A stretch of DNA of 64,000 bases from Macropodus opercularis (taxonomy: Eukaryota; Chordata; Actinopteri; Anabantiformes; Osphronemidae), in the NCBI GenBank assembly GCA_030770545.1, contig CM061091.1, forward strand, positions 15,804,501 to 15,868,500, written 5' to 3'. This document shows positions 1 to 11,347 of this stretch, piece by piece (within the stretch, counting starts at the first letter, position 1; each line of letters opens with the position of its first letter). Both the position numbers and the translations under genes were made by a program. The notes under the pieces were generated by a model. That model made no database searches and was not told where the DNA came from. It was given only the letters and a program-made list of their open reading frames with translations.

Positions 1-600
1 CGAGAGAGTGCGACGTTACCTTGTGATAGTTTTTGTCGACACATTAAACAAATGTCGAGGTTTAACTTTTTATTAGTATCACAGAACCAGTATCGACTAA
101 AAGTCTGAGAGATAAACACTAAGAGAATGACGATACAAACCTGAGAAACGACGGACTGGACCTTTTTATCAACACGTCTTTCCGACATTGTGACACAGAC
201 GTGGATGCATTTCAGGTTGCATAGCAACAACCTCAAACACGTACGGGAAGCCAAAGAGGACATTACAAGGCAATTTTGCTTGATAACAAACATTCCTGTT
301 ATAGAAGTAACTTTGTAATAAACAAATGTAATGGAATATAAATTTAGTATGAAAGTGTGACAAAGTAGAAAAGAAACGCATCATTATTGCTACTGTACTG
401 CAAGTTTCCTACTTCGGTAAATGTACTTAGTTACTTTACTTTACTTGAGATATATATTCTTGTAATGCCATGGTTTCAGGGGAAACATAGTATGTTTGCT
501 GTATGAGTGTTGTTGCTGGATTAGTCGACAGGATGTTTTAACACTATTACATTATTCCTATTTAACAACACGCTCTTACAACGTATTTACTCGTTTTTAA
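1..600. other. Upstream flank, nothing recognised
   Basis: AT-rich sequence before the rfx7 promoter. The only longer open frame (minus strand, about 70 codons) has no recognisable similarity and no splice context, so I treat it as chance. No exon, RNA gene or repeat was recognised. Confidence 0.5.
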
Positions 601-995
601 TGCTGACGCTGTCAGTGCGCATGCGTGTGTCCAGCGGCTACTACTCACTGTGCACATGCACAGATCCCATAACGTGAGGAGCAGCGCACGCTGGAGGGCG
701 AGCTAGTTGCTTTTCGGCCGTTTACTGGTTACTTCCACCTTCGTTCATGTCCGCCGACCACCTCGTGTTCGGCAGCGGGTCGTAGTTCCGCTTGAGCTTC
801 TTTCGTTTGACCCCTTCCAGTCGGGACTTGAAGCGAGCGATGTGGGAGGAGGAGGGCTGGGAGGCGACAACAACAACACGGCGCGCTGCTACCGTCCCGT
901 TAGCATCACAGCGTCCTCCGCTCCGCGCTGTGTAGCCCTGCACCTGCCCGCGCCTTCAGTCCAGGCCGGTCCGTTCCCGCTTGAGGCCCATCGTG
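601..995 (+). promoter_or_regulatory. rfx7: rfx7 promoter and 5' leader
   Basis: The stretch before the rfx7 start codon is GC- and CpG-rich compared with the AT-rich flank, as expected of a CpG-island promoter. It has no visible TATA box. Positions 616-627 read TGCGCATGCGTG, one base from the NRF1 consensus YGCGCAYGCGCR. An upstream ATG at 747 opens a short frame that stops before the main start. The transcription start cannot be placed by eye, so the leader boundary is inferred. Confidence 0.5.
616..627 (+). promoter_or_regulatory. NRF1-like motif
   Basis: TGCGCATGCGTG matches the palindromic NRF1 consensus at 11 of 12 positions and lies about 370 bp upstream of the rfx7 ATG, a normal place for NRF1 in a CpG-island promoter. 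Occupancy is inferred from the motif only. Confidence 0.4.
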
Positions 996-3900
996 ATGGC
1001 CGAGGAGGACCCCCAGCAGCAGCAAGTGGACCGCGCGGCGGGCAGCCTGCCCGGCCTGCTCCCCGGGCTGCAGGGCGCAGAGGCCACCGCTCTGCAGCTC
1101 CGGATCAAGAACTCCATCTGGTGAGGAGGCGCTTTCATGCTGTTTATGAGGGGACATCAGCCACTGTGGGGCAGGGGAGGAACCACCACCTGCCTCCTCA
1201 ATGAGTAGTAGCCACCAGAGTTAAAGAGCTGCTGGCCAGATAGACAACGATCATATGTTTCACATGTAACAAGTACCTGTAGCTGTCAGAAGTAAACTAG
1301 TTGGTGCCTTCGTTATCACGTAAAGCAGCGTATGACTTTGCAGAATGTCATTGCATGATTGTGTGAGTACTAACTAGCTCTAGTCACTGAGCTGCCTGTT
1401 GACTTAAATTGTGCTACCATTTAATTAGTGACACTGTGTCAATCTTGGATTTTCCTCTGACAGTGAAGTCGTGGGGTTGGTAGCAAAACGTTGGGCTGCC
1501 GTCACCCAACAGCTGCAGCAACCCCTCACACAACGAAGACATTATTTTTAATAATCTGTAAATGAATGAGCAGCCACCCTTATCAGCTATTTCAGCTTTT
1601 TATTTTGTACAGGATACTTAAACACGAGTCAGCTGTAATTGCTTTCTACTTGGGTTGCGTTAAATGCCATCAACCGTGGAAATATCAGTTGTAGAAAATG
1701 ATTATAGGATGATTATTTATATAAAGAAATGAAAGTACACGTGAAACATAATGAATGCAAAATCATTTTGAGTTTATTACAATATAAGACTCTTAGATTT
1801 GACTTCAAGGCATGTTTATTATGGTGAACTAATTGGCAATAGAAACAGAAAAATTACGTAAAAGTTTATGTGATAAAAATTCTTTCAAGAGTTACTTATG
1901 TACATACATAATCTCTGCTATGAATTGGCAATAAAAGGTTAAAAGGCTGAAATACATACAAAACAGCTAATATGTTTGTCAGAAATACCCCCAACACAAA
2001 CCGATGTTTCCAGCAAATTGTTAGTAACATATGTGAATATTCATCGTCATCATTTAATCTTTGAAATATTTGTGTCACTTTTGACGCTGACTAAAGTTCT
2101 GCTGATGGATTCGTGGTAGAAGGGCCGTCTTAGTCGGAGTCAGTGAGTTCATCTACGACTCCACTGTCACCCTGTCTTCATCTGACGTCAAGCGCTACTA
2201 CGAAGGAGGTGTTTCCTACTGGATTTCATTCAAGCCTCTGAATCAGACACTGATTTACTCCGGGTTACAATGCACAGTGTGATTCAAGGTCTCACTTACA
2301 CCACAATAAGTGGCTTATTTCTGTTGCCATCGTTACTACATTTACTCTTGATGTTTATGTTGTCTTTTAGCATCAAGATCACATTGAATTATTTGTCCTG
2401 GCTAATTGGCCAATTAATCTAATTCTCATTCTAAAGTCTATGTAAAAAGAGCTCAGGTGTCATTCAGTGTAGCAGCCAAATCTGCCTTATAAACAGCTTA
2501 ATGTTGACCTTTCTGCACTGGGGGAAATCCTTGGTCCCTAGTAACAGTGAATTAAAGTGAACCGTTACCGTCATAGCTTAGAGGCATCTCCTTATTCTGA
2601 GCTGCCCTGAATTGCTGAGCATTGAGTCATTAAATGTGGATACCTTCTCTTTCAATGTCAACAAGCTGCCAGCAGATTAGGAATTAGACTCACAGCACTT
2701 TCTGATGTATCTGCTTTGACTCAGAGTTGCTGTCAGGCAGCGTAGGATCATCTAACGCTCGTTTTTGCTCAAACAGGACCTCCTGCATGGAACTGTTTGG
2801 TCTATTTTGTTCTTTCATGCGTTGAAATTAATACGTAAATAAGTTGCCTCGCATTGTCACTCTACCCTTATGTGTACAATACATAGTTGTGTCCTATTTA
2901 TTATAGAGGATACATCAGATATGAAAGCTGTGCCTTTTGAATGAGACAATGTTAACGTAGTGCCTGCTTTTATGTTTTTGTGTATGAGAGCATGTGTTCC
3001 TGGTGCTGGGCTACATGACCTGGGGATGCTGAAGGGATGGTCGTCTCATACCAAACATTCCTCTGCTTTATAAATAAATAGACACAAGCACTCAAGTTAC
3101 ACCGGCTTCATACTCATTTATTCTGTCTCTTTGTATTTTGCAGCAAATCTGTTCAATCAAAAGTGGAAAACATTCTGGTGAGTTGTTATGAATTTTTATT
3201 TATTTATTCTATTAAACTGTTGTAATTCATGTATATAAGTTCTTCGATGGAAAAATACGTTCTTAAATCTTCACTTTCTGGCCCAGACTAAGCAGCCTCA
3301 CCATCAGGTAGGCAGGACCTACGCCACTGTAGGCAGCAACTGCTAGGTCAGTCAACAATAAAAGTGATGTAACACAAAGTTGTTTACGTGCTCTCATCCC
3401 AGACGTACAAAGACTGAAGGTCCAGGAACAGAAGTATCTTTTAACCTTACGCCCAGTTTTGTCTCATGTCATCCACCAACTCTGAGATCACGCTGCTCTT
3501 TAAATCCTCAATACATGTTTACAAATTATATTTGTCAGTCACATGATGTGGTGTTTATTATTGACTCTGCCCGTAATGATGTTGTGAAGAACGTTCTCAC
3601 TGAGGAAGTCTTTTGGCGTCTACTAGGCCCAAAACATAGCTTTCAAGCATGTCTCTGCATGTACTCATAAATTCATATGTGACACCAACTGGACGTTTGA
3701 GCCAGATGTATAAATCGTCTGCAGATGATGCTGACATATGCATTATGTGGCTACAAGCCCTGCTCAGTGACTTTCAGTCGCGGGTGAGCCATGGTTCCCC
3801 CGCAGCCAAATGATGAATCATAAAAAATGGACGGAATAACATTTATTCTAAGAGGTCAGTTGAAATATGTCTGAGCGACAGCATGAGTTGTGTGTGCGTG

Positions 3901-6900
3901 TGTCTCTTTGTGCCACTATGCCGTGTCCTGGAAATAGGGTTAACATTCAAGTTAGGAAGGGTTCAGTTTCGGGCTCACCTTGCAGACTTCCCTTCCCTGC
4001 AGAAGCCGATCTGTCTCTGTGTATCTGTCTGCAGCCGTTTAGACTTCAAGCGTGTGCGCGTTCGCGTGCGTAACACCGATCAGTCACACGCTTGCGGTAT
4101 ATTTATGCTTCATACCTCCACGCTGCCAGACTGAAAGGCGGAGTAAAACTTGTTTGGAGGCAACAAAGCTCAATGTTCTTTTCATCAAACTTTGTCCCAG
4201 CTTTCTCCCATCCTTTTCTGGCAAATCACTTCTAAGTGTCTAGTTTCCAATCATTGACATGCTGTGCAAAATGGAAACAAGTAATCATTTAAAACCTATT
4301 TTAAATTGTAGACAGCACAAAGACTACATTGTTACACTATGAATGTAGCTGGAAAAGTTGAGAAACACACCTGATGGCACGTCTCATAACTAATTAGGTT
4401 AGTTGGAAACGAGTCAGACGTATCCTCCTTTCCAGGGCAGGCGTGGCTTGTTACGCTGCCTATTAAAACAGCATAGCTCTGGCGTCTGGCTAAAACATTC
4501 TGTCTGACGTCTGCACCTGCCAGCATTTGATTTTACTTTCAAAGTGAAACTGAGAAAGTCAAAATGCTCCAATCCCAAATATTTTGAGTGCATTACATTC
4601 ATCATATCCAAAATTGGAATCAAAATATGTTTCCAAGAGTTTGGAAATCATTGCATTCTCTATTTAGTGAGACTTCTTCAGAGGATAACCGGCTCTAGTT
4701 AGATTTCAGTTTAAGAGGTCTCTAGATAATATTGTTCTCAGTGTGTGAACTGTTATTTGAATAAATTGACCATTGAACATGATCTTCATCCCAGTCAGTG
4801 AAGTAAGTGAACCCTTTGATTTATGAACTGCCTGATGCCCATTCTGCGGCAGTGGCCTCAGGTGTGGATTAGACCTGTTTAACATTCAGGAAGATCTCTG
4901 GACGCTTCTTTCTTACATGTCTTTTTAGGTCTGGAAGCCACATTTACAGTTATGCTGTGTTTCAACCTACTCTGATTCACTTGTGTAAAACCAAAGTGGG
5001 ATGTATACAAACAAAACCAAGCGGAGCGAAGAAACTATTCTGAGGCCTGGTTATGTTACTGAATTCACTCCTGTGGGAATAGAGTCATGCTTGGTGTCCG
5101 TTGCTGTTATCTGCTGCAGAATTCACACTGCCGTTCATCGCGCGATCATGTTTCTTTCTCTCTTTGAAGCACAGTGCTTGAAGGGCGGAAGACTGTGTCG
5201 GGCTCAAGGTCGGGCAGAGGAGTTTTAGTTAGTGCACCTGACTGTGCAAAAAGCACAATTTGCAGGAATAATCTCGGTCTAACTGCTTTGTGGCTGTTTT
5301 CCCATTTGATAGCAGACAGAGATGTGAGACGAGAAGTAACCGGTAGCAAATGCTTCCTCCTGGACTTGGATGTAGGCCTAACAGGACATTTTTCTTAAAA
5401 CTAAAATTAAACCTATTTTCTTTATCTCCTCCAACAAGAGGATGAAACTTGTTCTTGTGGCAGCATTAAACCCTGTAAATAGAAACACAGAATGGGCCTA
5501 AAGCACCGACTTCCAACGTGTATGTGCTCTGCAGGGTCAACCTGTGTTTAAAGCAATTGCGGAATGAATACGTCAAACATTAAAAAAACTGCTTTACATT
5601 TTTACAGCAAGATGTCGAGAAGTTCTCAGACATCGAAAAGCTCTACCTCTACCTGAAGCTGCCTTCTGGTCCCAGCAGTAGCAGTGATAAAAGGTAAGCA
5701 TACGCTCCCTTTTAATAGAAGCATTACTGTTCGATGAAACGTCTCAGTTGAACACGTTTCAATGAACAATCATGTCTTTCCTCAGTGATCAGAGTGCCCT
5801 GTCAGCGAGCCGCACACAGCAGATGCATGCGTTCAGCTGGATCCGCAATCATTTAGAGGAATACCCGGAGACCTCGCTTCCCAAGCAGGAGGTCTATGAT
5901 GAATACAAGTATGTATAAGTGCTGGGAACTGATTTCCAGCTGAGTCATTGTTACGTCTTCGGAGGCTTTCATTAACAGGAAAGGACTTCGAATATTTGTG
6001 CATTAATTAACGACATGCTTGTCTCTTTATTGGATTCTAACAGCGATGTTGTTCTTCGCAGCTACTAATGTTCGGGTTTCTTTCTCCTCTAAATTACTGT
6101 CGGCTGAAGCGTCAGTATAAATAGACGCTGCAGGCTCGGGAATCGCAGCGCAGCATGTGCTGGTAACATTAGAATGGAAAGTCTGAGACAGTCATTGAAA
6201 TGCTCTGGCCGTGTTAAGTAAGTGTCTTTTTAACTCCAGCGGAACAGAAATACAGTGCGCACCAGAAATATTGGCGCCTTTGGGATAAACAGGTGAAAAG
6301 GCTTTTAAGAGACGAAATGTGTTTCACTTGAGAGCGAAACTTTCCACAATATCGCGTTTGTTATTTGTTATTGTTGTAGATTAAACATAATCTCTATGTG
6401 TTATAAACTATCACAGAGAAATTACCCCAACATGACCTTGGTATTACAGAGCTGTAAATTCTGTCCTATTTTTGTCTTTATCCCTTTTCTTATGTTTCAG
6501 GAGCTTCTGTGACAATCTGAACTACCATCCACTGAGTGCTGCAGACTTTGGAAAAATGATGAAAAATGTCTTCCCAAACATGAAGGCACGTCGGCTGGGC
6601 ATGAGAGGAAAATCAAAATATCCTTCACTGGAATGGATTGTAACAGTCTGGCCTCTGTCTTTGCTCACAGACCATCTGCTGTTGCAGTTCATAAGCTCTC
6701 TAAATATAAATGTGAGATGAAGTGAAGCCCCCACCTCCCACAGCCTCGAAAGCAGAAGCATAATACAGAGACCCTCAGGGAGTCTCTGTGATCTTGACCT
6801 TCATGATGCCTTCTTGATTTTTTTTCCTATTTCACCCATGACGTCACAGTGCGAAGCTTTGTTTATGTTCATGAATCTCAGTCATTCAGGTTCATGATAA

Positions 6901-9900
6901 TGATCTGTGTTTAATATAACGTAGTAAGTAAGTTTCTAGATGGAAAAACAAGGGATACTGCTTACAACAATACCATTTGACTTAGCAGCAAGAGAAACAC
7001 ACTCTGATTAATAATAAGAAGAACTTTAAAGTTGAATGTAAATGACCTTTGAACCAAAACAAACCTAAGACTGCAGACACACCTTCACTCCTTGGTTCTA
7101 ATGTTACAATTTTGATTAGCGCTGATGAGGAAATGCTTGATTATGCTGCTTATAATATTATATTTCAGCCTGTTGACTTTCTGGGTTTTAATCTTAACAT
7201 CAGTTCACATATTGCTATAGTGGACTAAGGAAGAGACCTTTTGTCCACATGCCATCTTTGCCTACACTGGATCTCCATAAAACAGGGGAAGGGGTGAGCA
7301 CGTTACACTCTCTGCATCAGTGTTGTTGTCTTTTCATGCAGTGCGTAACCACATATCTACTGTGTGTAGCTGCAGTGTGATGTCCTGGAGTCCGCAGGTC
7401 AGCTCAGCAGCATAAAGGAGGAGGTTCGCTTTGCTGCCTGCGATCTGGTGTGTGAGTGGGCCCAGAAGGTGCTGAAACGCCAGTTTGACGCTGTGGAAGA
7501 TTTGGCTCGCTTCCTAATCGACAGCCATTACATCAGCAACAAGTCTTTGGCAGCTCTCACAATAATGACCGGAACTGCAACAGGTAGGGCCAAGTCCTGG
7601 ACTCATGCCCCCGGCGTAAAAGTTGATAGTGACATCTGGTGGAGATTTGCTGTTACAGCAGCGTCTACTGTTGTCTATTATGTGTCTCAAGCAGGTGTTT
7701 TTATTTCAGTAAAAGTAGAAGTGCTCCACTGTGAGACCTGGATTCAAAATGCAGTGAAAATATAAAAATACCATCAAGAAGATTTTATATCACTTATCAC
7801 TCCCTCTTCCATCTCCAGAGGTGAAGACGCCACAGACCGTGTCGGCCTTTGTCCCCACCGCTGAGGCTCACTCCTTCCAGCCTCACGTCTCAACCCTGTC
7901 GTCACCTTCTATCGATGCAAAGCAGCAGCTTCAGAGAAAGATTCAGAGGAAGCAACAAGAACAGAAGCTACACTCTCCTTCACCAGTGGAGGGACAGGCC
8001 AAGGGGTCAGATGACGCCGTGCCTTGTGGCAGCCCCATCTCTCCCTCCCCTCAGCCAACCATAGGGATTGTGGTCACTGCAGTGCCGAGCCCCATCACGG
8101 TGAGAGAACTGGACTCGGAGTGTAGATCCAACTTGATTAATAAACGACTATGCTTTAAACACTAGACTATAAGTCGTTTCACTTTCTGTTTGACATTCAC
8201 TCTACTTAGGCGCAGAGAAGCCGACAGCTGATGTCTCCCAGTCCAGTGGCATCAGCGGAGAGCAAATTGATGCCAATCAACTTCCAAATGGTGACCCAAC
8301 CAGTTCAGCCACTGAAACAGAGTCCCAAAACCCTGCAGAGTATCCTGAGCAGTCCCGCAGGAGAACGCTCTGCCCGGCAGCGATATGCTCAAATCCTGCC
8401 CAAACCTTCAGCCACGACAGCGATCGCATTGCGCTCGCCCTCCACCATGATCATCGCCAATAACCCCATTAAGACCGTGATGACTACGTGTCATGTCAGC
8501 CCAGTCAGCCTGGTCAAGATGACAGCCATATCAGTGGCACCCAACAGCAGCAGTACTGGCACATCCCTTACGAACGCCACCCTGCGCCCAGCATCGGCGG
8601 GCATTAGCACGTCTACTGTTACAGAAGACTTCAGCTCCAGTCAGAGCTTGAGAAGCGCTTCTGCCGTCCCCATTCTGGCCCCAGTGGCCAGGCAGGGGCC
8701 AGCTGCTAACACCTATAGCATTGATGTTGAAATGGAAGTTGAGGCCATACATAAAAACAGCCAAATGCAAAATCTTAGTGGGCCCATTGTTACTCAGGGA
8801 GGAATGGCAAATAAAACTGTAGGGGCTATGCAGAGAGCTGCAAGTGTGCCCATACCTCAGACTAAAGGCTTCCTGAGTCTGGAAGAAACGTCTCTTACTG
8901 AATGCAATGGAACGTTTTCATCAGGCGCTAACAGCGTGGAAAGCACCAGTGCTTGTTCTAATAATACCAGCAGTTTGCACTTGGCTCCCTGCGCTCAGAA
9001 TACCAGCTGTGCTTCGTTACTCAACACCAGCAGACCGCCTTCATTCGGGGAAAACAATGGTGCAACAGCAGCAAAGGAAGGTTTCTTGTCCACGAAGAGC
9101 TTCAGGAAACGCTCCGGCCTCAGCCCAGACTTTTCACCAGTGAAGAGGCTTTTCATACCCCAGCAGCCACTAAGGGGTGCTGCTGGCCTCGGATATGGCA
9201 TTACAACCTCCGGCGGACACACCTCCAGGGCAGGTGCTCCAGCTAGGCCCGAGAGTGCGCCGGCCACCAGGGAGGTAGAGATGAAAATGTCCACTGCAGT
9301 CCACGCTCTGTGCACCTCGTCCTTCAGAGCCAGCAGCTTTAGCTCCGTTGCCAAAACACAGAGCGCGGCACAGATGAAAAATGTCGGTCACACATTAATA
9401 CAGCAGCAGCACCAGCAAGGGTACACGATGCCCAGCATGCATGTCACGCCTAATACCGCCAGCCTCCAGAGGCCTTCAAGTGTGAGTGACGTTAGGAGTT
9501 TTAACACTGGGAGTCTGGAAGGAGCTCAGCAACACTACACTCAGTCCCACCCTGCTACTGAACCCTTAGCGTTTTTGACTCAAGCCTCATCGTCCAGTCA
9601 GCTCAGCATGCAGGCGGATATGGACTACTTCCCATTTGATGATGATGTGACTCAGGACAGTATCGTGGAGGAGCTAGTGCAGATGGAGGAGCAGATGAAT
9701 CTTAACAACCTCCAGGAGTTTGGAGGCTGTCTCCCACTGCAACAGGCTGCGATGCCTAACAACATAATGTCCCCGAGTCAGACCATGACTGCTTTCTATC
9801 ATGCGGCAAACAATAACAGCAGCGGCGTCAACCTAATCCAAACCCCAACCCCAACACCTACACCCACATCAGAAATGCTGGGAGGAGCTCACGGCCTAAC

Positions 9901-11347
9901 TGGAGATAGTCCCTGCTCTCGCATCACCTCCACCACCCCCGTGGACAGCGCACTGGGAAGTAGCCGTCACACTCCAGTTGGTACTCCGCTGTCGAACTGC
10001 AGCAGCACTGTGCCGCCCAGTCCAGTGGAGTGCAGGAACCCGTTTGCATTCACACCCATCAACTCCAGCAGCACGGTCTCCAGCAGCCCCGTGAAGCCCA
10101 TGCAGAGACCGACTGCCACCCACCCAGACAAGACCAGGCTAGAGTGGATGAACAACAGTTACAACAGCAGCAGTGGGGCCTTAAACAGGTCAAACACTGG
10201 AATGGGAATCCTTCCCAGCTATCAAGGCCTGATAGACGAGCATTTTCAAAAACCACATGCTTTCGCCGTCCCACATGCTCGCCACCATGACGGCGGTTTT
10301 GGCCGTTTGACTCCCATCTCGCCTGTGCAGCAGCAGGTAGCTAGCATGGCCAGCATGAGCAGGCAAGAGGGCTTTGCTGTGCCGGCGCCACTGGATAATA
10401 AAGGCGCCAACACTCCTGCTGCCAGTTTTCGGTGTCGCAGTGTGAGCCCTGCTGTTCATCAGAAGAATTTGAGCGGCAGCTCGGGAAACAGTGCACTTCC
10501 CAGTGTTACTCGCTCAGTGGCGTCTCCCTTTAACTCTCCTGTGACACCTGAGGTTCTGAACATCTTTGCAAACAGCCAGACGACTCTTGGAGTGAGCAAC
10601 ATGGCTCAGAGGAGCCGTTCTGTGCCACTCAACGTAATGATGCAAACTGAGGTCCCACGCCCCCCAGGCCAACAGTGCAACAGCAACAGCATTGCTGGTG
10701 TCCTCCTGAGAAAGCTGGATGGGGACCATGATGAGGCTATGCGGGGCCTGGGCATCAATAATCTACCCTCTAGCTACACTGCACGCATGAACCTCAGCCA
10801 CATCCTTGAGTCTGACCTCACCCAGTCCTGCGCAGACAGTCGCCTCACCCTGATGAGCCCTGACTCCACCAGCACATGCAAGCTTCACAGGCCACATTTC
10901 CTTACTGAAAATGAACAAACCATTTTACAGGCCGCCAGTGGAGAGCACCAGCAGGCTCAGGCTATGTTCATGACTTTGAACCCGTCACAGCAGCAAGAAG
11001 ACGTACAACAGCCTCAGCAGCTGGGTTTCAGCAGCACCACTAAAGGCCTCGTGACAGACGGCAGTCAGCTCATTCAGCAGGTGTCAGAGTTGACCCCATG
11101 TGGGGCAGATTTCCCTTGTGAAATCAGAATGACATCAGAGCTTTCCAGTAGCATGAATGACCTTAACACACTGGACACAAACCTTCTTTTTGACCCCAAT
11201 CAGCAGCAGGGACAGTATCAAAATGCTGCTGCAGAAGAGCTGGTGAGCGATTCGCTGTTTCAACAAATTACCAGCGAGACGACACATTCAGGCGGACTTG
11301 ACTGGTTGGAAAGCAAGGATCATCCAACTGTTGGCTTGATGGGTTGA
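996..11347 (+). CDS. rfx7: Regulatory factor X7 (winged-helix transcription factor), 9 exons
   Basis: RFX-family transcription factor binding X-box DNA in the nucleus; mammalian RFX7 is a p53-linked tumour suppressor and a lymphocyte regulator. Exons: 996-1120, 3144-3177, 5608-5693, 5786-5908, 6501-6617, 7209-7293, 7376-7583, 7819-8099, 8210-11347; phases close to 1,398 aa (human isoforms 1,363-1,460). The start ([10 protein letters not shown]) parallels human MAEEQQQPPP. The RFX DNA-binding domain is at residues ~93-172. PTLPTL just after it is the PxLPxL motif that ANKRA2/RFXANK ankyrin repeats bind. The long last exon is Ser/Thr/Gln-rich and disordered, with conserved islands: an acidic [15 protein letters not shown] segment (~829), a PT repeat (~900), and the C-terminal NDLNTLD and [15 protein letters not shown] segments. 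Intron 5 is an AT-AC intron. Teleosts keep rfx7a and rfx7b; I cannot say which this is. Confidence 0.95.
1121..5607 (+). other. rfx7: rfx7 introns 1 and 2
   Basis: Two introns of 2.0 and 2.4 kb flank the 34-bp exon 2 at 3144-3177. Donors GTGAGG (1121) and GTGAGT (3178) and acceptors TTTTGCAG and TTTACAG are standard. Apart from exon 2, I see no coding sequence, RNA gene or clear repeat; the short open frames here have no similarity I recognise. Confidence 0.6.
6247..6465. repeat. Possible decayed interspersed repeat in rfx7 intron 4
   Basis: The stretch beginning with CAGTGCGCACCAGAAATATTGG resembles, from memory, a class of fish interspersed DNA-transposon ends of the form 'AGAAATTATTGGCACCC'. 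I could not find a matching inverted end or target duplication, so the call and the boundaries are tentative. Confidence 0.2.
6618..7208 (+). other. rfx7: U12-type AT-AC intron in rfx7
   Basis: There is no GT donor where the RFX domain must be spliced. The exon ends at 6617 (…AAATCAAA) and is followed by ATATCCTTC, which equals the U12 AT-AC donor consensus. The acceptor is TTCAC|ATATTGC at 7208/7209, with a TCTTAAC branch-site core at 7192-7198, about 11 nt before the splice point. Joining 6617 to 7209 restores [11 protein letters not shown], identical to human RFX7 at this point. Length 591 bp. The minor spliceosome (U11/U12, U4atac/U6atac) would be needed. Confidence 0.9.

Larger units (their letters stand above)
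5786..7293 (+). other. rfx7: rfx7 exons 4-6: RFX DNA-binding domain and ANKRA2-binding motif
   Basis: Exon 4 gives [20 protein letters not shown], exon 5 gives [18 protein letters not shown] then [14 protein letters not shown], and exon 6 gives [19 protein letters not shown]. Together they form the complete RFX winged helix; the basic [14 protein letters not shown] wing region is near-identical to human RFX7. The domain is interrupted by a normal GT-AG intron (5909-6500) and an AT-AC intron (6618-7208). Confidence 0.93.

Noticed and set aside
707..1204. 165-codon open frame across the rfx7 promoter and first exon
   Set aside because: It is out of frame with the RFX7 start at 996, has GC-biased low-complexity content and reads through the clear donor at 1121.
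6501..6720. Reading rfx7 exon 5 on to the stop near 6720 (ending [10 protein letters not shown]…NINVR) as a terminal exon
   Set aside because: It would truncate the RFX domain in mid-wing. The AT-AC splice restores the conserved sequence exactly.
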